DNA of 64,000 nt from Clostridium sp. SM-530-WT-3G (lineage in GTDB: Bacteria > Bacillota > Clostridia > Clostridiales > Clostridiaceae), in contig NZ_JABAGC010000010.1 of the NCBI RefSeq assembly GCF_012843905.1, positions 1 to 64,000 of the forward strand, given 5' to 3'. Under the pieces are notes generated by a model. The model ran no database searches. It was not told the DNA's origin and saw nothing but the letters and a program-made list of their open reading frames with translations. Positions 9,319 through 18,565 of the stretch are shown piece after piece. Each line of letters begins with the position of its first letter. Position 1 is the stretch's first letter. The translations under genes were made by a program, and so were the position numbers.

Positions 9319-9912
9319 TTATTGTAATGGCATCCTAGAGATTGTATTTCTAATTACTTTAACTGCATTCTCAAACATCAATTGATTTCCTTGAGAATTT
9401 AAATGTATTCCATCTAAAAATAAAATTTTTTTATTTAAAAGAATTGAGTAAAAATCTATATATGAAACTAAATATTTATTACATAATTTTATTAGCTCCT
9501 TATGTAGTAGAGATAGTTTATCTTCAGCATATGTATAAAATGGAGAAGGGCAGAATAAATCATTTGCCATATCGCCAAATATAATTGGAGGAATTCCTAT
9601 TATAACTTGAGAATTTATAGCTAATGCATCTTTTATCATAATTTCTATATTATTTAATATGTAATCTACACTTCTTCCACACAATAAATCATTAGTACCA
9701 CCCATAATGAATATTATATAGGGCTTATTTTGTAAAACATCACTATTATATCTAGAAAGCATAGAAGAGGTAGTATCACCATTTTTTCCTTTATTAATAT
9801 AGTTTAGTTTTAATTCATGAGAAGTTTTGTATACCCATGAATTTTCTTTAGAAACACCATAGCCAAATGTCAAGCTATCTCCAAAAAATAAAATATTTAA
9901 ATTATCATTCAT
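9319..9912 (-). CDS. SGNH/GDSL-family esterase or lipase
   Basis: Hydrolase of the SGNH fold with the GDSL motif at residues 11-14 (Ser13 nucleophile), GGTND (block III, oxyanion Asn) and DGIHL (block V, catalytic Asp and His). No signal peptide or membrane segment is seen, so it is probably cytoplasmic. The length (197) fits small carbohydrate esterases and lysophospholipase-like members. It lies on the minus strand 66 bases downstream of the RusA-like gene and may share a transcript with it. The substrate is unknown. Confidence 0.85.
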   Translation of the reverse strand: MNDNLNILFFGDSLTFGYGVSKENSWVYKTSHELKLNYINKGKNGDTTSSMLSRYNSDVLQNKPYIIFIMGGTNDLLCGRSVDYILNNIEIMIKDALAINSQVIIGIPPIIFGDMANDLFCPSPFYTYAEDKLSLLHKELIKLCNKYLVSYIDFYSILLNKKILFLDGIHLNSQGNQLMFENAVKVIRNTISRMPLQ

Positions 9913-9978
9913 ATATTCTCGTCCCTTCTAAAATAATTATATTAATACTGTGCTTGTTAAAATATGTGAATTTTAGGT

Positions 9979-10653
9979 TTAGAATAGTTTAGTAAAGCAT
10001 TTTTTGCATATTAGTGTTTTGCCACCATCTGCTTTTACAAAATCAGAAGTTATAATTGGCTTGTTACAAATACTGCATGTTTTTTCTGCTGTAGCAGTAT
10101 TTGAAATATTTTTTTGTACATGTTTTGCTGAATTAGTTTTTGGTGATGATTTCGAAGAAGATGAATCTTTTGATAAATTACTAGATATATTTTTTTTTAA
10201 AGAAGAATATAAAATTGGCTCTTTTATTTCTTTATTCTCGTATATTGAGTAATTTATATTATATTTGCTTTCAGGATATAATTCTAATTCAAAACGAGGA
10301 TTTTCTTTATCATAAAATTCTTCAGTAATTATTCTTCGTATCTGAGCATCATTAACTATAAGTCCACTTTTTTCGATTCCATCAAATATGCTTTTTGTTA
10401 TATTTATAGTATCTGGATGACGTTTTTCACTTTTATAGTATACCTTTAGTACGGCAATAAGGCTTTCAGTAAAAATTACATCTGGATTCTGGCTTCTTGC
10501 AATTAATGCGATTTCTTGTTCATATAAGGCATATCTATCATGATATTGACCAGAGTTATCAGGTAAAATAGCACGCCCTTTTGTATTGTGTAATTTAAAA
10601 TTAGATTTTGTTATAGGTGACCCTTTAACGATAACTTTCGAATAATCTGACAT
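9979..10653 (-). CDS. RusA-like domain protein with C-terminal zinc finger
   Basis: Residues about 5-130 resemble RusA-type Holliday junction resolvases. HPDTINITKSIFDGIEK then NDAQI (about 79-105) aligns with E. coli RusA around its catalytic D70, D72, K76 and D91. D81, N84, K87 and D102 are kept, but the position of D72 is Ile83 and D90 is Asn101, so nuclease activity is doubtful. Residues 145-190 are a Ser/Lys/Asn linker. The end holds CxxC (193, 196) and CxxC (216, 219), a zinc finger of LIM or treble-clef appearance. RusA is usually phage-borne and lacks this finger, but no phage genes are near. A role in DNA or RNA binding is inferred. Confidence 0.6.
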   Translation of the reverse strand: MSDYSKVIVKGSPITKSNFKLHNTKGRAILPDNSGQYHDRYALYEQEIALIARSQNPDVIFTESLIAVLKVYYKSEKRHPDTINITKSIFDGIEKSGLIVNDAQIRRIITEEFYDKENPRFELELYPESKYNINYSIYENKEIKEPILYSSLKKNISSNLSKDSSSSKSSPKTNSAKHVQKNISNTATAEKTCSICNKPIITSDFVKADGGKTLICKKCFTKLF

Positions 10654-10760
10654 TTAAATTCTCCTTATTTATAATTATATTTTAGATAATTGTACAGTTT
10701 AATTTTAAATTTTTCAAATTCAAGCATATCAAGTATATAATCTATATAGCATACAAAAAA

Positions 10761-10789
10761 TTGATAATATTATATATATAAAGTATAAT
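10761..10789 (+). promoter_or_regulatory. Sigma-A promoter of tsaD
   Basis: TTGATA (10761-10766), a 17-base spacer and TATAAT (10784-10789). This gives a leader of about 120 bases. Confidence 0.6.
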
Positions 10790-10915
10790 ATTTGGGTATT
10801 ATTAAGATTAACGTAAGAATTAAAATATATTATTCTGATATACTTTATAGAGGATATTTAATATTTGAGGAAGTTTTTGGAATAGACTTTATATTAAGAA
10901 GAGGGATTAAAAAAT

Positions 10916-11935
10916 ATGAGTAGAAAAGTAATTTTATCTATAGAATCTAGCTGTGATGAAACATCAGCAGCAGTTGTTGTAAATGGAAGAAAAGTACTAT
11001 CTAATGTAATTGCATCACAGATAGATACTCATAAGAAATATGGAGGAGTAGTTCCTGAAGTTGCATCAAGAATGCATATTGAAGTAGTAGATAGTGTTGT
11101 TAAGGCTGCCTTAGAGGAAGCAGGAATGACTTTAAAAGATATAGATGCAATTGGAGTTACTTATGGGCCAGGGCTTGTTGGAGCACTTCTTGTAGGTCTT
11201 CAATATGCTAAGGGGTTATCTCTTGGAACAGGAATACCGCTTGTACCAGTAAACCATATTCAAGGGCACATTAGTGCAAACTTTATTCAACATGAAGATT
11301 TAAAACCACCTTTTGTATCTTTAGTTGTATCAGGAGGACATACTTTTATAGTTCATGTTAAAGGATATAGAGAATTTGAAGTTATAGGACAGACTAGGGA
11401 CGATGCGGCTGGAGAAGCATATGATAAAGTTGCAAGAGCTTTAGGACTTGGATATCCAGGAGGACCTAAAATAGATAAGCTTGCAAAAGAAGGAAATGAA
11501 AATGCTATAGAATTTCCTAGAGCTAAATTCCATGATGATACTTTAGACTTTTCATTTAGTGGTGTAAAATCAGCAGTTCTTAATTATTTAAATAAAGCTA
11601 AAATGAGAGGTGAAGAAGTTAATAAGGCGGATGTTGCAGCTTCATTCCAAAAAGCAATAGTTGATGTATTAAAAACAAATGTATTTTTAACTTGTGAGAG
11701 AAAGAATGTTAAAAAAATAGCTATTGCAGGAGGAGTTGCATCTAATTCATGTCTTAGAGAAACTCTTATAAAAGAAGGTGAAAAGAGAGGTATTGAAATA
11801 TTGTTCCCAGCTCCTATTTTATGTACAGATAATGCTGCCATGATAGGAAGTGCTGCTTATTTTAAATTTGAAGCAGGATTTACTGAGGATATTGATATAA
11901 ATGCAAAGCCGAATTTAAAATTAGTGGAGGGTTAA
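10916..11935 (+). CDS. tsaD: tRNA N6-adenosine threonylcarbamoyltransferase TsaD
   Basis: Transfers the threonylcarbamoyl group from threonylcarbamoyl-AMP to A37 of ANN-decoding tRNAs, giving t6A. It has the ASKHA ATPase fold with [10 protein letters not shown] near the N terminus, the metal-binding NHIQGHI motif, SGGHT, and AIAGGVASN plus CTDNAAMIG near the end. The 339-residue length is standard. The Sua5-type enzyme that makes its donor is encoded at 43083-44129; tsaB and tsaE are not in the window. The pseudo-hydrolase gene starts seven bases after the stop, so the two are probably co-transcribed. Confidence 0.97.
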   Translation: MSRKVILSIESSCDETSAAVVVNGRKVLSNVIASQIDTHKKYGGVVPEVASRMHIEVVDSVVKAALEEAGMTLKDIDAIGVTYGPGLVGALLVGLQYAKGLSLGTGIPLVPVNHIQGHISANFIQHEDLKPPFVSLVVSGGHTFIVHVKGYREFEVIGQTRDDAAGEAYDKVARALGLGYPGGPKIDKLAKEGNENAIEFPRAKFHDDTLDFSFSGVKSAVLNYLNKAKMRGEEVNKADVAASFQKAIVDVLKTNVFLTCERKNVKKIAIAGGVASNSCLRETLIKEGEKRGIEILFPAPILCTDNAAMIGSAAYFKFEAGFTEDIDINAKPNLKLVEG

Positions 11936-11942
11936 TTTTATT

Positions 11943-12947
11943 ATGAAATTATTATCTCATTCTAATGGTCTTCATACTGTTAAAAAAGAGAAAATAAACA
12001 AAGTAAAAGTCATAAAGAGAATTGTAATTTTTATAATGATTTTAGTTGCAGTAGGATTTATAATTCAATCAGTAGGTAAAACTATTGACAATCAAAAATA
12101 CAAATCTAGATTTAAGTATGTAAGAATAGATGGTAATAAGATGGAGTACCAGATAAGGGGAACTGGTGAATATACTGTAGTCTTTGATGGAAATATAGGT
12201 ACTAATTTATATCAGTGGGATAAAGTATATAAAACAGTTGAGGAACAGGATAATGTATCAGTTTTTAGGTACAATAGATGTGGATATGGATTTAATGATT
12301 TAAAAAGTGAGATGACTCCAGAAGAGCAGGCAAAGGCTTTAAAATCACTGCTAAAAAAAGCAGGAGCATCGGAGCCATATATTCTAGTAGGAGAAGAGTA
12401 TGGATGCCTGGTTATGACGAATTTTGCTAAATTATATCCAGACTCTGTTGCAGGTGCAGTTCTTATTAATCCTATTGATGAAAGCAAACTTAGTGATGCA
12501 AATATCAGTAAAGTTATTAGAAATAAATACTATAGAAGTAAAATAGAAGACTTTGGATCTAATTTTTCATTAACATTATTGATGGATAAGATGGGATTAA
12601 CTACTGAAAATGCTTATTTTGAAGAAAATTTAAATGAAAATGAAAAAGAAGAATTTGAATGCTTTAAAAATAAGAACACATATAGAGGTGCTATATCAAA
12701 TGAGTTAGGTAATTTATATGAAAGAGTATCAGACAGTCAAGATCAAGGAGTATTCGAAAACAAACCTCTTTATATAGTAACAGATGATGCTGATATATCT
12801 ATTAAGAACATGGGGGATGAAGATAAAACCACAGTTTATATAGAGGATACATCATACGATAGTCCATATTCTATGTCTAATTCAGACAAGGTAATATCTG
12901 ATATTAATAGTGTATTAAAACAGGCTAGAAAGCTATCAAAAAAATAA
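11943..12947 (+). CDS. Membrane-anchored alpha/beta-hydrolase homologue lacking the catalytic Ser
   Basis: Residues 26-44 form one membrane helix after a basic N terminus; the rest (about 58-330) reads as an alpha/beta-hydrolase with FRYNRCGYGFND before the nucleophile elbow. Where active relatives have GHSxG, this protein has GEEYG (150-154), so the Ser is Glu152. The usual C-terminal His is also absent (SYDSPYSMSNSDKV). It is therefore probably a non-enzymatic relative, perhaps a binding or scaffold protein on the membrane face. It follows tsaD by seven bases and ends at a terminator. The reading frame is intact, so this is not a decaying gene. Confidence 0.65.
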   Translation: MKLLSHSNGLHTVKKEKINKVKVIKRIVIFIMILVAVGFIIQSVGKTIDNQKYKSRFKYVRIDGNKMEYQIRGTGEYTVVFDGNIGTNLYQWDKVYKTVEEQDNVSVFRYNRCGYGFNDLKSEMTPEEQAKALKSLLKKAGASEPYILVGEEYGCLVMTNFAKLYPDSVAGAVLINPIDESKLSDANISKVIRNKYYRSKIEDFGSNFSLTLLMDKMGLTTENAYFEENLNENEKEEFECFKNKNTYRGAISNELGNLYERVSDSQDQGVFENKPLYIVTDDADISIKNMGDEDKTTVYIEDTSYDSPYSMSNSDKVISDINSVLKQARKLSKK

Positions 12948-12959
12948 ATATTATTATAA

Positions 12960-12993
12960 AATCTATAGTATAAATATAAACTATAGATTTTTT
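12960..12993 (+). terminator. Intrinsic terminator of the tsaD operon
   Basis: ATCTATAGT pairs with ACTATAGAT, then seven T. Confidence 0.8.
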
Positions 12994-13176
12994 TATACTG
13001 TCATTTGTTTGACACATAATTTTTTTATACTAATATTAAAGGATGGGTAATAATATTCTATATGAAAAGTTAAAATATTATTAATTTTAATATATGTATA
13101 TAATTTTTAAGTGAGTAACTACCATAGTAAATGCGTTAAGATATAGTATTAGAAATAAATATAGGAGGAACAATTT

Positions 13177-14415
13177 ATGTATAATAACGAAAATAATAAT
13201 TTTATTGATGTGGAAGCATCACCAGTTAATGAAGCGGATCAAACTGTAGGAGGGAATAGTTATAACGGAAATAACAATTTTCATAATAAACCTAAAAGAA
13301 AGGGAAAAGCAAAGTTTTTAGGAAAAATTGCAGGACTTGTAATTGTAGCAATGGCAGGGGGAGTATTTGGAAGTGGAATTACTTACTATGCTATGAATAG
13401 AGGAACTTTAGGTACATCTGCAGTAAGTAAAAATGTAACATATGTACCACAATCTTTTACACAAAGTTCTGATGATGCAATGTCAGCTGCTGATGCATTT
13501 AACAAAGTTTCACCAGCAGTAGTTATTATTTCAACTGTATCTGATTCTGGTTCAGTAAACATGTTCGGTGGAACTGGAGAAGTTGAAGGTATGGGATCTG
13601 GGTTTATAATAAATGAAGATGGAGATATCCTAACTAATTATCATGTTATAAATGGAGCTAAAGAAATAAAAGTTACATTAAGCGATGGAAGAGAAGTAAA
13701 TGCTAATGTAGTTAACTATGATGCAGATAAAGATATAGCAATGATAAAATTAGCTGAAGGAACAAAGGTTCCTGCTGTTGCAGAACTTGGAGATTCTGAT
13801 GAAATATACCCAGGGGCAGAAGTTATTGCAATTGGAACACCTCTTTCTAAAAATCTTGCATATACATTAACAAAAGGGGTAGTAAGTGGAAGTAATAGAT
13901 CTGTTGACAGTGGAAACGGTAAATCTATGAATTTAATTCAAACTGATGCTGCTATAAATTCAGGTAATAGTGGTGGTCCATTAGTAAATACAAAAGGACA
14001 GGTAATTGGGATAAATTCAATGAAACTTTCTTCACAAGCAAGTAGCTCAAATGCTTCTGTTGAAGGTATAGGATTTGCAATTCCAATAAATGAAGTTAAG
14101 GTTCAAATAGATACATTATCAAAACAAATGGTTAACCTTGGAATAAAGATTAGAGTTGTAGATAGTTCTTTATCTCAAAGATATAATTTAGAACAAGGAT
14201 TATATGTTGCAGAGGTTGAAGAATATTCACCAGCTGAAAAAGCAGGAATGAAAATCGGTGATATAATAGTAAAATGTGATGGAAAAACTGTTACTACTTT
14301 TGATGAATTAAAAGAAATAAAGAATAGTAAAAATGTTGGAGATACAATGGAAGTAGAGGTAATCAGAAATCATAAACCTGTTGATTTAACTGTTACCCTA
14401 GAAGAAGCTAAATAA
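13177..14415 (+). CDS. HtrA/DegP-like serine protease
   Basis: Membrane-anchored quality-control protease acting outside the cell. The cytosolic N terminus (1-45) is Asn-rich and ends in a basic cluster. Residues about 48-72 are the membrane helix. The trypsin-like domain (about 103-300) carries His156 (TNYHV), Asp186 (DKDIAM) and Ser265 (GNSGGP), so the triad is complete. One PDZ domain (about 315-405) binds C termini of substrates. The 412-residue length is normal. The ribosome site AGGAGG is strong. It lies alone between two terminators. Assignment to HtrA, HtrB or YyxA type is not possible. Confidence 0.93.
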   Translation: MYNNENNNFIDVEASPVNEADQTVGGNSYNGNNNFHNKPKRKGKAKFLGKIAGLVIVAMAGGVFGSGITYYAMNRGTLGTSAVSKNVTYVPQSFTQSSDDAMSAADAFNKVSPAVVIISTVSDSGSVNMFGGTGEVEGMGSGFIINEDGDILTNYHVINGAKEIKVTLSDGREVNANVVNYDADKDIAMIKLAEGTKVPAVAELGDSDEIYPGAEVIAIGTPLSKNLAYTLTKGVVSGSNRSVDSGNGKSMNLIQTDAAINSGNSGGPLVNTKGQVIGINSMKLSSQASSSNASVEGIGFAIPINEVKVQIDTLSKQMVNLGIKIRVVDSSLSQRYNLEQGLYVAEVEEYSPAEKAGMKIGDIIVKCDGKTVTTFDELKEIKNSKNVGDTMEVEVIRNHKPVDLTVTLEEAK

Positions 14416-14420
14416 TACTA

Positions 14421-14467
14421 ATATACTATAGGTATATTTTTTATTATATCTATAGTGTATTTTTTGA
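14421..14467 (+). terminator. Terminator after the HtrA gene
   Basis: ATATACTATAG pairs with CTATAGTGTAT (one G-U pair), followed by six T. Confidence 0.7.
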
Positions 14468-14562
14468 ATTAAGATATTGGCATAATATTATTTAAAGATG
14501 CACCAAAATACATTATTTTCATATTTTATTAATATAAATAATAACTTATGGAGGTAAAGATA

Positions 14563-14937
14563 ATGAGCGGAAGAGTAAGTGTTTGTTCCATATGCCCTAG
14601 AGAAAATGAACAAATTGATGCAGTTATTAAAATTGGAAAAGAAAAGAGAAGTGTAATATACGGAACAGTTGTAGATGAAGATAATGATCCTGTAGCTGAT
14701 GCTGTTGTAAAGCTACTTCAGATTTGTCCAAAGGGTATAGTTCCATTAACTCATACTTTTACTGATCAATATGGTCAATTTTTACTTGGGCCTTTATATC
14801 CAAATCAAAGATATATGCTAAAAGTATATAAAGATAATATATGTATAAGATATGAGTCATTAAAAACATCATGTTATGAAGGAAAATATATAGGCAATAA
14901 GTGTTCTAGAGAAAATTCTTGTGATGATGATTATTAG
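14563..14937 (+). CDS. Small Cys-rich protein with carboxypeptidase-regulatory-like domain
   Basis: A 124-residue protein whose middle (about 30-100) resembles the carboxypeptidase regulatory-like/CnaB beta-sandwich: IYGTVVDEDNDPVADAVVKL, then DQYGQFLLGPLYPNQRY. Seven Cys occur, mostly in the flanks (CSIC near the start, four in the tail), and the C terminus is acidic (CDDDY). No signal peptide is seen. Start at 14563 is chosen for GGAGGT seven bases before it; an ATG at 14548 would lie upstream of that site. A spore coat or other disulfide-linked structural role is possible but only inferred from composition and from the sporulation genes that follow. Confidence 0.6.
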   Translation: MSGRVSVCSICPRENEQIDAVIKIGKEKRSVIYGTVVDEDNDPVADAVVKLLQICPKGIVPLTHTFTDQYGQFLLGPLYPNQRYMLKVYKDNICIRYESLKTSCYEGKYIGNKCSRENSCDDDY

Positions 14938-14981
14938 AAAATAATATTTTTTTGCTATTTGATATTTGAAGTAGTTAATAT

Positions 14982-15010
14982 AAAAAGTTCTCTTATATAG
15001 GGAACTTTTT
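14982..15010 (+). terminator. Intrinsic terminator
   Basis: AAAAAGTTCTC pairs with GGGAACTTTTT. The T tail is inside the stem, as is common in this window. Confidence 0.7.
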
Positions 15011-15077
15011 ATGCTATACTTAATATTGTTATAAATTAATTAATATCGTATAAAAGTAAGAGAGGTAAAGCATTATT

Positions 15078-16220
15078 ATGAAAAATAAGATTAAATATAC
15101 TGTTGTATTTTTTATAATTTTGGGATTTGGTATAATAAGTATTAATTTATTTAACCCACAGAAAGAACAGCAGATAAAGGGGCATATTGAAATTTTAGCT
15201 ACTGATAAATCATATGATTTTCTCACTTTGTGTGCTGATAAATTTATGGAGACAAACCCTAAGACTACGGTTACTATAACTAAAATGAATAATTATTCAG
15301 AATTAGAAGAATTAATGGATAATACATTAAAGAATAAATTATCTAATGTAGGAGAAGCAAATAGACTTACTCTTGAGAACATTGGGATGGATAAATTAAA
15401 ACCATATGAAAATGCAAATACACTTTTAGATACATATGAGAAAAATTTTGCAAAATATAGAATAGAGCAGGTTGAATATAATGGAAATGCTATAGGTATA
15501 CCATTAACATCAAGACCTTTAGTTCTCTACTTACGAGAAGATATGTTAAAACAATATAATTATGATAGAGCTGATTTTAATACATGGGATGATGTTATAA
15601 GAATAGGAAAAGATATTTATGAAAAAAGTGGTGGTACAGTAAGGATACTTAATGCTACTGACCAAGATTATAAGGATTTAGTTGATTTACTTATAATGGA
15701 GAATATGACAAATGATTTAACAGAGGATGAGATTATAGAAAAAGTAAATTCTAAAATGGATGAATTAAAAAATAATAATATAATTAATTTAACTAATGGA
15801 GGAGAATTTTTAGCAAGAATTTCTTCTATAAATGCTATGAAAGAAATTGCAGCAATAGAAGAAAAGTGCCAATGGAGTGTAGGTACAGTTCCAAGTCTGC
15901 ATGCAGGTACAAATAAGTTTTACTCAGCTGATGGGTCAAATATAATAGTATTAAGCGAAAATGCAGATAATCAAAAATTAATAGATAAATTCATAACGTA
16001 TGTAATGACAAATACTAAAGATGGAATAGAATTTGTAAAAAATGGAGATTTCTTTTCTAGTTACTTATATACTTATAAAAGTACTGAAATAGAAAAGCAT
16101 ATGAATAATTTTTATGGAGCAAGTCCTTTGGTAGTTATGAGCAATGTTGAAGAAAAAACTTTACCTATGGGAAATTATAATAAGTATATTAAGATAAAAC
16201 AGAAATTAATTACAGAATAA
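15078..16220 (+). CDS. Extracellular solute-binding protein-like, membrane-tethered
   Basis: Resembles family 1 sugar-binding proteins of ABC importers: IEILATDKSYDF near the start, IPLTSRPLVLYLREDML in the middle, and SADGSNIIVLSENA before the last third. Residues 7-25 are hydrophobic, but there is no lipobox Cys, so it may be anchored by an uncleaved helix instead of a lipid. It is 380 residues long. No permease or ATPase gene is adjacent, and it sits between terminators beside the spore coat island. It may be an orphan binding protein or one that has taken a new role. Confidence 0.6.
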   Translation: MKNKIKYTVVFFIILGFGIISINLFNPQKEQQIKGHIEILATDKSYDFLTLCADKFMETNPKTTVTITKMNNYSELEELMDNTLKNKLSNVGEANRLTLENIGMDKLKPYENANTLLDTYEKNFAKYRIEQVEYNGNAIGIPLTSRPLVLYLREDMLKQYNYDRADFNTWDDVIRIGKDIYEKSGGTVRILNATDQDYKDLVDLLIMENMTNDLTEDEIIEKVNSKMDELKNNNIINLTNGGEFLARISSINAMKEIAAIEEKCQWSVGTVPSLHAGTNKFYSADGSNIIVLSENADNQKLIDKFITYVMTNTKDGIEFVKNGDFFSSYLYTYKSTEIEKHMNNFYGASPLVVMSNVEEKTLPMGNYNKYIKIKQKLITE

Positions 16221-16221
16221 T

Positions 16222-16286
16222 AAAACTCAGATTTTATGCATAATGTATTTTTAATACTTCAATGCAGATAAGGTCTGAGTTTTTTT
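16222..16286. terminator. Bidirectional terminator
   Basis: AAAACTCAGA (16222-16231) pairs with TCTGAGTTTT (16274-16283), with further T. Inner bases can extend the fold through TGCAT/ATGCA. Confidence 0.7.
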
Positions 16287-16290
16287 ATTT

Positions 16291-17421
16291 TTATTTAATC
16301 TTAGATGAAACAATTTTAGCATATGCTTCTAATGTTTTTTTTGCTGTATTTTCCCATGAGAATTCTAAACTTCGTTTATAGCCTTTTTCACTATATTGTA
16401 ATTTAAGAGAATCACTATTTAATAAAGTAACAATAGATGATTCAAGTTCATCATCTTTAGCAGGATTTATTAAAATTGCTGCATCATCTGTGACTTCTGG
16501 AATAGATGAAATGTTAGAAGTAATTACTGGAGCTTTGCAGCTCATTGCTTCAAGTGGTGGTAGACCGAATCCCTCATATAGAGAAGGGTATATAAATGCA
16601 TCACATCCACTGTATAGAACAGGGAGCATATCATCTTCTACATATCCGCAGAAAATTATCTTATCATCAAGGTTATTATTCTTTACATATTCAAAAATTC
16701 TATTACCTTCATCTTTAAGTGAACCACCTAAAAGAAGCTTATAAGGTTTATTTAAGCTTTTGTAGACTTTATTAAAAGCTTTTATTATACCAAAAGCATT
16801 TTTTCTAGAACTGAATCCTCCAAGGTATAGAATATAAGATGTATCTATATTATAAGTTTTGTTTACATATAACTGACAATCTTTTTTATCTAATGGTCTA
16901 AAATTGCTATTAGCAGCTAATGGAGTCACAAATATTTTTTCTTCAGGATAAAAACTAAAAAATTTTAATATATCTTTTTTAGAGTATTCAGAAACAGTAA
17001 TTATTGCATCTGAATTTGAAATTATACTCGGCATATCTCTTAAAAATCTTTCAAGATATCCTTTTCCAACAGTTTGGGGCATAATATATGGAATAAGGTC
17101 GTGGATGGTTACAACTGTAGTTGTCTTTGAGTTAAATTCAAATCCAATTCCGTTTTGAGGAATATGATATAAATCAATATTGTTTTTTTCTAGACTATTA
17201 GGAAAATAATATTTCTCGTAGAAGGTGCCATGTTTTCCCGAAGAAAATATTATATGCGTATTATCTTTATTATAATTTGAGTTATATTTTGCAGAACAAA
17301 ACAAGGTGAATTCATCTTTTGGATCTAGATTTATCATTTGTGAAATAAGATTATCTGTATATGTTCCTATTCCAGTACCATGATATAAAAATGCACCTCG
17401 CGCATCTATAGCAAATTTCAT
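16291..17421 (-). CDS. Glycosyltransferase family 4, CotSA-like
   Basis: GT-B fold retaining glycosyltransferase, predicted to move sugars from a nucleotide sugar to a surface or spore polymer. It begins [20 protein letters not shown] (acceptor-side Gly-rich loop) and carries [11 protein letters not shown] and [11 protein letters not shown] (the EX7E-type donor motif) in the C-terminal half. It is 376 residues with no membrane helix. GAGGTG precedes the start. It is divergent from a CotS-type kinase gene, as cotSA/cotS are paired in Bacillus, so a role in the spore coat is likely. It is a clear paralogue of the gene at 20441-21583. Confidence 0.85.
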   Translation of the reverse strand: MKFAIDARGAFLYHGTGIGTYTDNLISQMINLDPKDEFTLFCSAKYNSNYNKDNTHIIFSSGKHGTFYEKYYFPNSLEKNNIDLYHIPQNGIGFEFNSKTTTVVTIHDLIPYIMPQTVGKGYLERFLRDMPSIISNSDAIITVSEYSKKDILKFFSFYPEEKIFVTPLAANSNFRPLDKKDCQLYVNKTYNIDTSYILYLGGFSSRKNAFGIIKAFNKVYKSLNKPYKLLLGGSLKDEGNRIFEYVKNNNLDDKIIFCGYVEDDMLPVLYSGCDAFIYPSLYEGFGLPPLEAMSCKAPVITSNISSIPEVTDDAAILINPAKDDELESSIVTLLNSDSLKLQYSEKGYKRSLEFSWENTAKKTLEAYAKIVSSKIK

Positions 17422-17489
17422 GTAAACACCTCAATAAACTGTATATATTATAGAGTATTAGTAGAGGGTAAAGATTGTGAATATAAATC

Positions 17490-17517
17490 ACAATAAATTA
17501 TTTCAGCACATATAATA
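17490..17517 (+). promoter_or_regulatory. Sigma-K-like promoter of the first CotS gene
   Basis: AC (17490-17491), a 17-base gap and CATATAATA (17509-17517) match the sigma-K consensus AC-N16/17-CATANNNTA without mismatch, 28 bases before the start codon. This fits late mother-cell expression. Confidence 0.5.
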
Positions 17518-17544
17518 AGGAGAACGATATTTGGTGGTTAGTTT

Positions 17545-18564
17545 ATGGATAAAGGTATTGATGGTTTTAAAATAAAAAAATATATAGAGGGAAATTATAA
17601 AATTGCTGTAAATACTGTGGAGAAAGTTAAAAATAGTTATAAAATTGTTGGAACGGATGATGAGGGATACTGCCTAAAGATAGTTAAATATGAATTTTCT
17701 CATTTTTATTTTATATATTCTGCAATAAAACATCTTCAAAAGAATGGCTTTTCAGATATTCCTGAATTTATAGCTGACAAGTATGGAAGGGAGTATGGAA
17801 AGTTAGATAATAAATATGTGTACTTAACAAAATGGATTCCATCAAGAGTAAGCAATTATGATAATCTTATAGAATTGTCTTTAGTAGCTGAAGAACTTGC
17901 AAAGCTTCATAAAAGAAGTAGGGGATTTATTATTAATAATAAAATGAAGCCTAGAATAGGATGGTTCTCATGGGAGAAAGTATTTGATACAAGAAAAAAT
18001 GAAATGTTAGATTTTAAAGATAGGATAAGCAGAAAGTTTTATAAATCAGATTTTGATTTATTGTACTTAGAAAATATAGAAAAAGAAATAAATAGAGCAG
18101 AAAAAAGTATAGATGGATTAAAAAAGAATAATTATTTTAAAGTTATGGAGAAAGAAGTTTTCAAGGGGGGATTCTGTCACCACGATTATGCACATCATAA
18201 TATTCTAGTAGATAAGTGTGGAAAGCTTAATATTATAGATTTTGATTATTGTATATTAGATTCACATATTCATGATTTAGCTTCGCTACTTATTAGATCT
18301 ATGAAAGATGGAAAGTGGGATTCACGTAAAGCTGATTTTATTCTTAATTCTTATGAAAAGGAAGTAGAAGTAGAAAATTATGAGATACCTATTATAAGAG
18401 AATTTATAAGGTTTCCTCAAGCTTTCTGGCAGATAGGGATTCAAGCATATTGGGAAATGCAGCCATGGGGAGAAGAATTTTTTATTAATAAGTTAAAAAA
18501 ATATTTATGTGATTGTGATGAACGTGAAGATTTTATAGAGAGTTATTTTAAAGGGGGAGATTAA
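17545..18564 (+). CDS. CotS-family spore coat kinase-like protein (copy 1)
   Basis: Aminoglycoside phosphotransferase/choline kinase fold of the CotS/YutH family found in spore coats. It has an N-terminal lobe with the nucleotide Lys region, KWIPSR and ELAKLHK linking segments, then HHDYAHHN (about 212-219, Brenner motif with catalytic Asp) and IIDFDYC (metal Asp), so the kinase site is intact. A C-terminal segment rich in Trp follows (FPQAFWQIGIQAYW). The 339 residues match CotS. It is divergent from a GT4 gene, and the next gene begins at or before its stop codon. The phosphorylated substrate is not known for the family. Confidence 0.85.
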   Translation: MDKGIDGFKIKKYIEGNYKIAVNTVEKVKNSYKIVGTDDEGYCLKIVKYEFSHFYFIYSAIKHLQKNGFSDIPEFIADKYGREYGKLDNKYVYLTKWIPSRVSNYDNLIELSLVAEELAKLHKRSRGFIINNKMKPRIGWFSWEKVFDTRKNEMLDFKDRISRKFYKSDFDLLYLENIEKEINRAEKSIDGLKKNNYFKVMEKEVFKGGFCHHDYAHHNILVDKCGKLNIIDFDYCILDSHIHDLASLLIRSMKDGKWDSRKADFILNSYEKEVEVENYEIPIIREFIRFPQAFWQIGIQAYWEMQPWGEEFFINKLKKYLCDCDEREDFIESYFKGGD

Positions 18565-18565
18565 A

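Noticed and set aside
10004-10252. 82-codon plus-strand frame opposite the RusA-like gene
   Set aside because: Antisense shadow; the minus-strand gene has a good ribosome site and recognisable motifs.
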